NCBI GenBank assembly: GCA_965153355.1 | Contig: OZ231127.1 | Coordinates: forward strand, 40,114,001 to 40,178,000 | From: Flaccisagitta enflata | Lineage: Eukaryota; Chaetognatha; Sagittoidea; Aphragmophora | Direction: 5' to 3' | Length of the DNA: 64,000 nucleotides | Part shown: positions 1-8,809 of the stretch, one piece after another | Layout: every line of letters begins with the position of its first letter | Position numbering within the stretch: the first letter of the stretch is position 1 | Made by a program: the position numbers and the translations under genes | The notes under the pieces: generated by a model | The model's database searches: none | What the model was told of the DNA's origin: nothing | Seen by the model: only the letters and a program-made list of their open reading frames with translations

Positions 1-203
1 TTCTCTCTCACTGCCACAGATCCCACCACCACGAAAAATAAGTACCTGTTACCCAGAAATAACCCCGTCATCACCACCTGGCTATTCACCTGCTGACATT
101 TACCTGACTAATAAAAATTAAAAGCGGGAGAACGTTCAATTTTTTTGGTCCTCGGCGTTACAGGATGGTTCTCGTATCACCATCCCAGCCCACTAACCTG
201 AAC

Positions 204-300
204 TTTTTAGATGCGTCCTCGCATCTCTATAAAAGGCTGTGTCCGTTGGTTGGTCGGTTGGTCGGTTAGTCGGTCGGTAACGCATTCATTAAAAGCATCA
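204..300 (+). repeat. H-family hairpin element, copy 1 (ATGCG stem)
   Basis: A T-run is followed by the hairpin AGATGCG-TCCT-CGCATCT (209-226), then CTCTATAAAAGGCTGTGTCCG and a GTTGG/GTCGG tract. This is the same layout as the other H copies, with a different stem sequence. The 3' end is not recognisable before copy 2 begins. Confidence 0.7.
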
Positions 301-312
301 AAATAAAGCATT

Positions 313-465
313 TATAGTCGCGGACACGCGACTCTACACCTTGCCGTGTCGGTCGGTAGGTCGGTAGGTCGGTTACAAATTTTGTTGAATTCTGAGCGAT
401 TAATGCACTACGGCCCCTGCCCAATCGTCCGCAACTGTCTTGCCGTGTATCCGGCCTTGTTTCAA
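313..465 (+). repeat. H-family hairpin element, copy 2 (GTCGCG stem)
   Basis: The hairpin AGTCGCG-GACA-CGCGACT (316-333) is followed by a GTCGGTAG tract. The element ends with GCCGTGTATCCGGCCTTGTTT, the standard 3' end of the family. The 3' subterminal CCGCAACT matches the TTGCGG stem type rather than this copy's own stem, so the copy looks mosaic. Confidence 0.75.
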
Positions 466-637
466 CAAAAAAGTGGTTCTACCCCAGTAAAAGAAGCATA
501 CATCAAGAAATTCATTCATTCACAAATGACATTCATTCATAAAAAAAAATATTCATTCATTAAAAACATTCATTTAAAGAGGACGCATCGTTGGCCTACT
601 TGGCCTTGTTATAAGGATGGTGTGTTAGCTGTAAGCG

Positions 638-666
638 CGTCGTCCTCGTCGTCGTCGTCGTCGTCG

Positions 667-753
<87 letters not shown>

Positions 754-777
754 CTGTTGTTGTCATCTTCGTCGTTG
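638..777. repeat. (TCG)n/(TTG)n microsatellite
   Basis: About 140 bp of TCG then TTG triplets. It creates poly-Ser/Leu and poly-Thr open frames on both strands, which are not genes. The flank 780-900 is a degenerate GATGAT-rich tract. Confidence 0.9.
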
Positions 778-1979
778 ATTTCATTGTCGACGACAATGTC
801 GTTTTGAACTGATGATGATCATGAAATATTGGAGATGACAGTGACTATGACGATGATGACGGTGATAGTGATGATGACGATGACGGGACGTGAGAGATGA
901 ACGTCTCAGGGACCTAGGTTGTTTTTATACTGTCTGACTGAGGCCGTAAAAAACTCTGACCTTGATTCGGGCCATCGATTTCCCCCCTTTCTTTTTCACT
1001 GTTATTTCTTGATTCACTCTTTTTTTTTAAGAACGTCATTTCTTGATGAAGCCTTGCATGCATATGAGAGAGAAATAGTTTCAAATTACACGCACTTGAC
1101 TGAGTAACAACGGGTTATTTTTTTCTGAGGCTCAATGTTGTTATTTGAATGACGATATGAGGCTAAAACCGTTGCTAAACTGTTGTTATTTTTTTCTCAT
1201 CAATCTTTCTCTGGAATGAAAAGGATCTAGGGTAGGAATGAAATAAAGGAGAACAACCATTCAAAATCAGGAACAAAATGTTGTTATAACTAAAATACAG
1301 AAGAAAAAGCCACCCCTTCTTCAAAACCGCCGCATGTTACAATTGAATGCAACGGAAATTATAGCGAATCTAAGAGGAAAGTTATTATTAGTTGGACATG
1401 AGGCTGAGATGTTGTTATATTTTTAAATTTTTATGAGGCTGACGATGTTGCTACAAATGTTCTTATTTTTTTGACATTTTGAGCCTCAACGTTGTTATAA
1501 AGATGGTTGTTACACAGTCAAGTGCGTGTAATTAACTATGATGTTCTTTATTTTAGAGCTAACGTTTTTATAAATTTGGTTCTCATATGAAATAAAGAGT
1601 GTAATCGGTTTGCATGATAAGTTGGAAAAGACATTTGAGGAACATCGAAAAGCGATTTTTCACGATGACTACTGTGGGCTAGGCTGGCTGAGATTTGAGC
1701 GCCCGAATTTGTCACAATTTTTTTCAGGAAAAAAAATTTCCACTGATTAATGTTTAGTTCCCATCAAACGGATTTTAAGAAACTAACCCATTTCACTTGT
1801 TATACGCGGGGTTCTGTTACAGCTGCTAAAGCTCAAAGGGAATAAATTGTTAAAAGCGGGGTTCTGTTACAGCTTCTAAACGTGCGCACAAGCCCACGGG
1901 CTCTCACTTATGAAACAGATCAGATGAATGTCTTAATTTGCAATTCAAATTTAGATACGCTCTTCATGACTAAATATCA
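778..1979. other. Gene-free stretch with an AT-rich foldback
   Basis: I see no coding exon. The stretch holds a GATGAC-rich tract (780-900), the foldback at 1084-1533, and a short direct repeat of GCGGGGTTCTGTTACAGCT at about 1807 and 1857. Confidence 0.5.
1084..1533. mobile_element. Foldback/MITE-like element, 450 bp
   Basis: The left end reads AATTACACGCACTTGACTG then AGTAACAAC. The right end carries the reverse complement with one or two differences (GTTGTTACACAGTCAAGTGC then GTGTAATT). Just inside, GAGGCTCAATGTTGTTAT is mirrored by ATAACAACGTTGAGGCTC. There is no coding capacity. A target-site duplication is not clear. Confidence 0.6.
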
Positions 1980-2152
1980 TTTTTAGTTGCGGACACGCAA
2001 CTCTATAAGAGGCTTTGTCCGTCCGTCCGTCCGTTGGTCCGTCCGTCCGTCCGTCCGTTGGTCCGTAAGCACGAGTCGAAAAGTGGGAAAACGCGCATAT
2101 CCGCCCCTGCCCACCCGTCCGCAACTGGTGGCCGTGTATCCGGCTTCTTTTT
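1980..2152 (+). repeat. H-family hairpin element, copy 3 (TTGCG stem)
   Basis: A full-length copy. The hairpin AGTTGCG-GACA-CGCAACT (1985-2002) is followed by CTCTATAAGAGGCTTTGTCC, a (GTCC)n tract, AAAAGTGGGAAAACGCGC, CCCCTGCCCACCCGTCCGC, and the end GCCGTGTATCCGG. The subterminal CCGCAACT repeats the right stem arm. Confidence 0.85.
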
Positions 2153-2529
2153 GTTGTATCTGCTCTGAGTTGGAGCTTAAAGATTAACCTTTATGATTCC
2201 CCTTTATCCTAAGTAGAATATTTTTTTGCGGCTAATTCAAGCCATGGCAAGCAAATTTCTTAAAATATTACACATCTTTTTGTATGAGGGTACTTCCTTT
2301 TCGGGAAGCGACATAAAAGGGCCGATAATCATTGATAAAGTATTATAAACATAAGAACTTTGTCTTTTATCTCAACCACTGTTTCGTCTCGATGGGTCTG
2401 TTGGTCCGAAATGCCCTAACCGAGGGGATCAGAGCCCAATGACGACCGTCCTCTCATCCGTCCGTCTGTTCACCATCAGTTGGCCTCTTAGCGCCACAAG
2501 TTTTTGTCGTTGGAACTTTGTAAAATGTA

Positions 2530-2883
2530 GGAATCTCAACCTCTCCACGTGTCTGGTCTTCCTCTAGCCCGGATGTAATTGGCGATCTCGGTGAAGCGGA
2601 TGAAGTTGGGCCAAACAACGACAAATCGAAAAGCGAAAGTGAAAGCGCAGCCCAACTGCGAATCCACTCCAAGGTCGAAGGCGCCGCGGCTCAGCTTTTG
2701 AGCAAGGCGGATAGTAGGACAGATGGGAAGCAGCATGTGCAAAACAACGACGGTCAAAATGGAGAAAAAGAAAGAATGTCGAAGAAGGAACCGCATTTAT
2801 TGGACGATGAAGATGCGAATGATGGCTCTGCTCAACCAATTAATTCAAAAGAGAAAAGCAGGCAAAAAAAAAAACATTATTAA
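2530..2883 (+). CDS. Possible exon, hydrophilic acidic/basic protein (unrecognised)
   Basis: An open frame follows an AG at 2528-2529 and runs to TAA at 2881-2883. The peptide is hydrophilic, with Asp/Glu, Ser, Gln and Lys clusters (for example NNDKSKSESESAAQ and LLDDEDANDG) and a Lys-rich C terminus. Base composition is more balanced than in the surrounding AT-rich repeats. It lies 0.9 kb upstream of the His-rich membrane-protein gene on the same strand and could be an upstream or alternative exon of it, but no good donor joins them. No family is recognised. Confidence 0.3.
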   Translation, partial: GISTSPRVWSSSSPDVIGDLGEADEVGPNNDKSKSESESAAQLRIHSKVEGAAAQLLSKADSRTDGKQHVQNNDGQNGEKERMSKKEPHLLDDEDANDGSAQPINSKEKSRQKKKHY

Positions 2884-3041
2884 ACAAAAGAAAAAAAAAT
2901 GAAACATCGATCATTTATGTGTTTTTTTTTTATATTTAGATTAAGACAAAAGCTTTTTTTTTTTACAATGTTAGATGAATGCTCTAAGCCTTTATTTGAA
3001 ATGGCAATCGTGTCGGAATGACAGCAGCGTTTAGATAGAGA

Positions 3042-3231
3042 ATAAGGCTGGATACACGGCTACCCTAGTCGCGTGTGGTTGGGCAGGGGCAGTGCTAGAG
3101 AAGGTCACCAAGGCATCTGGGCAGGAGCAGTATGCTCAAAAAGCTCAAAAACGCCAAAAATCAAAAAGGTGACCAACCGACCGACCGACCAACCAACCGA
3201 CCGACCAACCGACGGACTGACATAGCATTTA
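3042..3231 (-). repeat. H-family element, copy 4 (truncated, reversed)
   Basis: It begins with AAGGCTGGATACACGGCTAC, continues with GTTGGGCAGGGGCAG and ends in a (GACC)n tract. The terminal hairpin is missing. Confidence 0.65.
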
Positions 3232-3315
3232 TCGTCTCTAAAGGCAGCGGCCGCTCTAGCAGTAAAAAATAGGACAAAGAGGGATAAGAATAAATTTAAA
3301 AAGAAATGAAGAAAA

Positions 3316-3565
3316 ACAAGGCCGGATACCCAGCTACCCCAGTCGCGTGCGGGCGGGAAGGGGCTGTTTTTGAAGTCACTTGATCATTTGGGCAGGAGCA
3401 GGGAGGCCAAAGACCGCAAAAAAACAAAACAAAAAGTGAAGTGTGACGGAGAGACCAACGGACAAACGGACAGATGGATGGAGGGATGGATGGACAGACG
3501 GACGGATCGACCGTCCGACCGACCGACAAAACGGGGTGTAGAGTCGCGTAGCACGCGACTAAAAA
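3316..3565 (-). repeat. H-family element, copy 5 (reversed)
   Basis: It reads ACAAGGCCGGATACCCAGC ... CAGTCGCGTGCGGGCGGG ... a (GGAC)n tract ... and the terminal hairpin AGTCGCG-TAGCA-CGCGACT (3542-3560), then AAAAA. Here the loop is 5 nt instead of 4. Confidence 0.8.
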
Positions 3566-3747
3566 GGAAAAAGGTCCGATCAAGTCCGGGTACACGTACA
3601 CCTACACTCCTCTATATTAAAGCGGTCTATAAGCTGGGCGGTCTATAAGCTAAACTGCCTCGAGAGATGTTTTATTGATCTTTTGTTTTGTCGTTGTCGT
3701 TATCATTTGTTGAAAGCAATGCGGCTGCCGCTGACGTTGCCGCGCAG

Positions 3748-3957
3748 ATGAAAGAGGACTCGCACGAATCGCCTTTTCATCACGTCGTCGGCGACCACGA
3801 CTCTGTCTTGGGCGACCATAACTCCGTTGTGGGTGACCACGACGGTCAAATTACGCTTGGTGGCAGTCACGCCGAATTCGGACATCCTCCTGTTTTAAAT
3901 GCCGATGAAACACAAGCGCATTCAAACGGCAATTCTAAACACGAAGATCTGCTCAAG
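3748..3957 (+). CDS. Exon 1 (coding) of the His-rich membrane protein
   Basis: Encodes the hydrophilic N-terminal 70 residues with the GDHD/N repeats. It ends ...CTC AAG in phase 0. The donor is AAG|GTTGTT, and the GTT microsatellite starts exactly at the exon boundary, giving a poor donor consensus. Confidence 0.55.
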
Positions 3958-3958
3958 G

Positions 3959-4017
<59 letters not shown>

Positions 4018-6601
4018 AACGCTTCTTTAGCTATTGTTTGTGTTGTCCTTAATGTTGATTTTGTATTTTTTAGTTGCGGACACGCAACTCTATAAGAGGC
4101 TTTGTCCGTCCGTCGGTCCGTCCGTAATGATCGAGTCGAAAAGTGGGAAAACGCGCATTTCCGCTCCTGCCCACCCATCCGCAACTGGTGGCCATGTATC
4201 CGGTCTTGTTTCGAATTTGTTGAGCCGCGGTCATAATTGTCAATTGTCATAGTTGTCATGACATGAAACAAAAGAAGTCACGCACTTGCATTCTTGTGGC
4301 GAAAATATCAATTCGAAATATTTTTAATCGGAGAAAGGCCGGCAAGGTTGTGTTTTTAGATATTTTTTTCTTTATTCTTTTTCGTTAAAAAGATGACAGA
4401 GAGGATACAAATGAAATGATATCGGTTAAATGGAAATTTTGAATGGTATTATATTCTGCACGATTTAGTTTTTTTTCCGAATCCTCCGCCAGAGCGAAGC
4501 TTTAATTTGAGTAGCTTCAGGCCGTAATACATAAAACCCAACCAACCCTTAGCCCTAACACTAACCCTGTCCCGTACCCTAACCCTAAAACCACCCCCAA
4601 CCCTTACCCTGAATCCACCCCTAACCCTCATTAAAAAACCCGCCTTAAAAGCCCTAAAAACAAAAGACTTCATACAACCATTCATTTATACCGGTTAGAT
4701 GTTTTTAGACGTGAAGATTACGAGAATGTTATGATCGTTATCACCGACAATTCTTTTTTGACATTCGATGTAACGAAGGTGTACACTCTCCGATACACTT
4801 GATTACAACGAAAAAAAGAAAGTATCTATAAAAACTCAAACAATTAGGCTTTCTGAAGTAATCTATAGTATAGAATAAGATAAAAAAAAGATAAGAATGA
4901 CCAAAATCGCTTATTGGCAGTGGCCTCGAAGGGGCCGATGACCTTTACTTTCACACATTTGGGAAAAATTGTCCTTCTTCTACTCCTTTTCCTACATACC
5001 CCCCCTTTCGAGGCTGAAATCCTATCCTTGAGGCTCAAATCCCAGCCTTGAGACTCAATTCTCAGCCGCAAAGCTCATATCCCAGCCTTGAGAGTCAAAT
5101 CCCAACCTCAAGGTTCAAATTTAAGCCTTGAGGTTGAAATCCCAGCCTAAAGGCTTAAATCCCAGCCCCAAGGCTTACATACCAGCCTTGGGGCTTGAAA
5201 CCAAGCCTCAAGGCTCAAATCCCAGCCTTGAGGCTCAAATCCTAGCCTAGAGGCTCAAATCTTTCTCAAAACTTTCAAAGCATAGGTCAACAACCCTTTT
5301 ACCATCACACATCCAAATACATTGGCAAAGGGGCAACGGGTACCGCTGACCGTCTAACGCTTTTGCGATTTTTTTTTCCAGATATCTAAAGGAGATCCGT
5401 CAGAGGATCACTTTCATCGCGAACTGGATAAATCTCCATTCGGCGGACGGCATAAATCCGGTGATGGCGCTGTGATCGTAGAGGGACACAACGCCGCCTC
5501 GCATCACATCATTTTCGACGGGAAACGACATCACGTATCCATCGCCACCGTCGTTTGCATCGTCCTTCTACTAATAGGTACCTTATCTGATTGGTTATCT
5601 GTTTTGATAACGAATAAAGCAAATTATGGTGAGTCACAGCCTTTATGATCCGATAACAGATCTACAAAAACAAGGCAAAGAAGAGGCAAAAGTCAGGGAC
5701 GGTTGGGCAGGGGCAGTACTACAGTACTACAGAACTACAGTACAGCAGTATTTTACATTTTCATACCTTACAATGACATAAAACACTATAAAAAGACAAA
5801 AAACGACGGTGACTCAAAAATGTTATGGACGGACGGACGGACGGACCGACCGACCGACTTACAGCAAGGAGTAGAGTCACATGTTCGCGACTAAAATCTT
5901 GTAAGGAATTAGAATCTCATACACATTATAGTAGGATTTCTGATACTCTCGGGTCCGTTAAGGCGGGATGTAACTATGTAATACGTGACACAAACCAGAC
6001 TCCTCGCCATCTAGTTTATTGGCCTTTAGCCACCCGTTAGTATTTCGATGATTAGAAGTCCAAAATTCGAATTTCACGCTCCAGGAGTTGGCAAGGCGTT
6101 GTTGGGTTCTTTGATGTTCCCGGCCATCGCGGCTTTGGGATTGGAGTTGTTTTCTCGTCGCCGCCGCCAAACCGAGTACTACGAACCCGAACTAAGAGAC
6201 TTTGAAGTCGTCTATGATCAAAGAGGATTTCCAGTGCATCCGAGGACGAGAATTCCAGTCTTGCCCATGGGTTGGTGTAGTTTTTTTAGTTGCGGACACG
6301 CAACTCTATAAGAGGCTTTGTCCGTCCGTCCGTTGGTTGGTTGGTCGGTTGGTCGGTCGGTCGGTTGGTCCGTCACGCTCGAGTTGAAAAGTGGGAAAAC
6401 GCGTATTTCCGCCCCTGCCCACCCGTCCGCAACTGATGGCCGTGTATCCGGCCTTGTTAGATTCTAATATCTCGAGTCAACCACTCTGGTCATCCGTTAG
6501 TTAAGGAGTGAGTGGTTTATGCGCGAGAGTCTGTTTATTTTTTTGTCCGTCTGTCTGTTTGTCTGTCAGTCAGTCAGTCAGTCAGTCAGCTAGTCTCAGT
6601 C

Positions 6602-6687
<86 letters not shown>

Positions 6688-7090
6688 GATTTCCTAATTG
6701 ACCGGTGAGCACGAATTGCAAAAAATTTTGATCGTAACGCGACATCGAAATAAAATATTTTATACGAGTGATTAACCTTGATGTCATGTCCATGAACCAG
6801 TTTCCTCTCTCGGTCAGTTTCTAGATCTCTTCGTGCCCATCTGTCTGTCTGTCTTTGCTTATATCTCTTTAGTTTGTTTGTACATGGCGTGTACATTTGT
6901 TTGTTTGTTTTTTCATTCATTCATTCATTCATTCATTCATTCATTCATTCATTCATTCATTCATTCATTCATTCATTCATTTATTCATTATTCATTATTT
7001 CATTCATTCATTCATTCATTAATTCATTCATTCATTCATTCATTCATTCATTCATTCATTCATTCATTCATTCATTCATTCATTCCTTTC

Positions 7091-7165
<75 letters not shown>

Positions 7166-8244
7166 TCGGACGGATGGACCAACAGACGGACAAAGCCTCT
7201 TATAGAGTTGCGTGTCCGCAACTAAAAAAGTAGAAGTCTGTCTTTGACTTTTTGACATATTCTAGCGAAACATAGTTTTTATTTTCTTATGTGAAAGTTT
7301 CGTATCTTGATCGACCAATGGGGGCTTAATTTTTTTTCATTTGGCACCAAGCAAAATGCTCTCCGACAAATATTTTCGCATTATGATTTTTAAAGATTTA
7401 TTTATGAAAAATTCAAATTGAATTGTTTTTGATTTATTATGATTTAAAAGGAGTGTATTTATGCTTGTTTCGACATGCAATACAAGAAGACATGTTTATA
7501 AGCATAACTGCTCATCTGTGAGGGTGTTTTTGAGTATTCTAGCTCTTTTAGCTCAATCTTTTTTTATGATTTCAAATGCAAATAATGAATAAATTTTTTG
7601 ATACATGTTTAAGCAAACAAATACAAAAAATATTTCAGTGAGTATAGCTGCTCATCTGCGAGGGTGTTTCTAACTACTCTAGGTCAGTTAGCTCATTTAC
7701 CTCAGTCTTGTTTTTCTGATTTTTAATGGGATAAATAAATAAGTATTTTGATGTGAGCATGCAAATACAAGAAAGCACATCAGTGAGCATAGCTGGTTGT
7801 TTGGTTGAGTGATTTTAAGTATTTTAGCTCATCTAGCTCATTTGGCTCAGTCCTTTTTTTTCTCTGATTTTCAGTGCAATCAATACATAAAATTGCTCTT
7901 GATTAGATCTAACAAATAAAAGGATTTGCACTGACTAAAGACAAAAACTTGGTGAAAGGTGACCAATGCTAACGACTTTTTTCCTCACGGCGTCAGCCGC
8001 CATTACTAGTAAAATGACGGACATTAGGTTTATCTGATGGAAATGAAAGATTGCGATAAATTGTGACGTCAATGCAATGACGCATTTATGTCTAACTCTA
8101 ACCTTGATCCTGTCTCTGAATCCTTAATCCTTGTCTTCCTTTCCCTGACGGCTATCTCAGGACGTCTATCCCGATGTGTGTGTCTTCTTCTTCTGTCTTC
8201 TTTCTTCTTCGTCTTCTTCTTCTTCTTCTTCTTCTTCTTCTTCT

Positions 8245-8291
<47 letters not shown>

Positions 8292-8522
8292 TTCTTCTTC
8301 TTCTTCTTCTTCCTAACCTTTTATTTTCCCTTCTCTGACCTACACCCACGCTTAACTTCCCTCGCGGTGGCGTTGACACACACAGAGGCTGAGAAGGTGT
8401 TTCTTATCAACGTTTTCATTGGATTTTATCTGCCGTTTATTCCTCTTCATTGGATGATCAAGCGGTGTCTAGCTCGTCGAGATAGTCTGGAGGCGTTCAG
8501 CCATCTCGGGTACTGTAAATAA
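3748..8522 (+). CDS. His-rich multi-pass membrane protein, 4 exons, unknown function
   Basis: Exons 3748-3957, 5382-5577, 6085-6270 and 8386-8522 join in frame (729 nt, 242 residues plus stop). Phases match at every junction (0, 1, 1), which is the main evidence. The first exon may start upstream (an AG at 3716 keeps the frame); ATG 3748 is the first Met. The N terminus has three related blocks (VVGDHDS, VLGDHNS, VVGDHDG) and many His. A hydrophobic stretch spans the exon 2/3 junction (about residues 122-160), followed by RRRR. A second hydrophobic segment, starting VFLINVFIGFYLPF, lies in the last exon (about 202-222) and is followed by KRCLARR. The two hydrophobic segments distantly resemble the Pmp3/UPF0057 proteolipid pattern, but with a loop of about 45 residues that small Pmp3 proteins lack. 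I do not assign a function. Confidence 0.6.
3958..4017. repeat. (GTT)20 microsatellite at a splice donor
   Basis: An uninterrupted GTT run begins at the inferred first intron base. It creates poly-Val and poly-Thr frames that are artefacts. Confidence 0.9.
4065..4212 (+). repeat. H-family hairpin element, copy 6
   Basis: Hairpin AGTTGCG-GACA-CGCAACT (4072-4089), GTCC tract, and the end CCGCAACTGGTGGCCATGTA then CCGGTCTTGTTT. It lies in intron 1 of the membrane-protein gene. Confidence 0.85.
4540..4640. repeat. Degenerate CCCTAA telomere-like tract
   Basis: Contains CCCTAACACTAACCCTG, TACCCTAACCCTAAAACC and CCCCTAACCCTCA among CCACCC variants. It matches the animal telomere repeat (TTAGGG on the other strand) in degenerate form and sits inside an intron. 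Confidence 0.55.
4916..5370 (+). mobile_element. F-family foldback element, copy 1
   Basis: The 5' end is GGCAGTGGCCTCGAAGGGGC then CGATGACC. Next comes an array of 18-20-bp units (AGCCTTGAGGCTCAAATCCC variants, 5000-5270), then the shared tail GGTACCGCTGACCGTCTAAC then GCTTTTGCGATT. The right foldback arm is reduced. The end lies about 10 bp before the splice acceptor of the exon at 5382. Confidence 0.75.
5382..5577 (+). CDS. Exon 2 of the His-rich membrane protein
   Basis: Acceptor TTTTTTCCAG, donor CTAATAG|GTACCT. It enters in phase 0 and leaves in phase 1. It encodes a His/Lys/Asp-rich segment ending in the start of the first hydrophobic stretch (SIATVVCIVLLLI). Confidence 0.6.
5672..5897 (-). 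repeat. H-family element, copy 7 (reversed, diverged)
   Basis: It contains CAAGGCAAAGAAGAGGC, GGTTGGGCAGGGGCAG, (GGAC)n/(CGAC)n, and a decayed hairpin AGTCACATGTTCGCGACT then AAAA. Confidence 0.65.
6085..6270 (+). CDS. Exon 3 of the His-rich membrane protein
   Basis: Acceptor CTCCAG|GAGTTGG, donor CCCATGG|GTTGGT, phase 1 in and phase 1 out. It encodes GVGKALLGSLMFPAIAALGL then ELFSRRRR, and a polar segment with YYEPELRDFEVVYDQ. H copy 8 starts 12 bp into the following intron. Confidence 0.6.
6282..6460 (+). repeat. H-family hairpin element, copy 8
   Basis: Hairpin AGTTGCG-GACA-CGCAACT (6288-6305), a GGTTGGTCGG tract, CCGCAACTGATGGCCGTGTA and CCGGCCTTGTTA. A full-length copy. Confidence 0.85.
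6599..7167. repeat. Microsatellite cluster: (CT)n, (CATT)n, (TTTC)n
   Basis: (CT)n at 6599-6685, (CATT)n at 6912-7085 with a few interruptions, and (TTTC)n at 7086-7167. The last runs straight into an H element. The long Ser/Leu, Ile/His and Phe frames here are artefacts. Confidence 0.9.
7168..7228 (-). repeat. H-family element, copy 9 (terminal hairpin fragment)
   Basis: GGACGGATGG ... CAAAGCCTCTTATAGAGTTG then CGTGTCCGCAACTAAAAAA. It is fused to the TTTC tract on one side and to a satellite S1 block on the other. The A-run at its end coincides with the A-run that opens the other S1 blocks, which marks the insertion point. Confidence 0.8.
7229..8020 (+). repeat. Satellite-like repeat S1, block 1
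   Basis: Begins (A)GTAGAAGTCTGTCTTTGAC then TTTTTGACATATTC. It contains sub-repeats of roughly 165 bp around AGCATGCAAATACAAGAAAG, GAGCATAGCTGCTCATCTG and TAGCTCATTTAGCTCA. It ends ACTTTTTTCCTCACGGCG then CAGCCGCCATTACT. No coding. Confidence 0.8.
8185..8312. repeat. (TTC)n microsatellite
   Basis: About 125 bp of TTC with one CTC interruption, lying in the last intron of the membrane-protein gene. The Phe-rich frame that runs through it into the last exon is not the protein. Confidence 0.9.
8386..8522 (+). CDS. Exon 4 (last) of the His-rich membrane protein
   Basis: Acceptor GACACACACAG|AGGCTGAG. It enters in phase 1 and encodes 45 residues to TAA at 8520-8522: EAEKVFLINVFIGFYLPF then a tail rich in Arg/Lys ending YCK. 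The hydrophobic core suggests a transmembrane helix with a basic cytosolic flank. Confidence 0.6.
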
Positions 8523-8809
8523 CATTTGTGAGGATAAATTCACGCCGCTCATCGGGTTCGTTCCATTGCGCTAACAGAGAACTAAACCCCGTTCACGAAG
8601 ATACATAATATGATAATAATATATAGAACGAGTCATATAGATATCTTCTTGAATCATCAAATCCATCCCAAGAAGGTGCCCAGATGGATATGGTTTCTTT
8701 CGGCCCGCCATATCATCTATCAGGGTTTCTCGTGATCTGCATATCTCAAGATTAGACAGGAATTGGTGACCCTTCTCTAAATGATTCATAACTTTTGATT
8801 AGTCTCATG

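Noticed and set aside
346-807. Long plus-strand frame with poly-Ser/Leu
   Set aside because: It is produced by the TCG/TTG microsatellite and an H element; the composition is purely repeat-driven.
6599-7167. CRISPR-like regular repeats
   Set aside because: Eukaryotic microsatellites with no spacers; nothing in the window resembles a CRISPR array or cas gene.
6833-7233. Ile/His/Ser and Phe/Leu-rich overlapping frames
   Set aside because: Translation of (CATT)n and (TTTC)n microsatellites, both of which lack stops in several frames.
8088-8522. 144-residue frame through the TTC tract as one gene
   Set aside because: Only the last 45 codons, after the acceptor at 8385, fit the upstream exons in phase; the Phe run is microsatellite.
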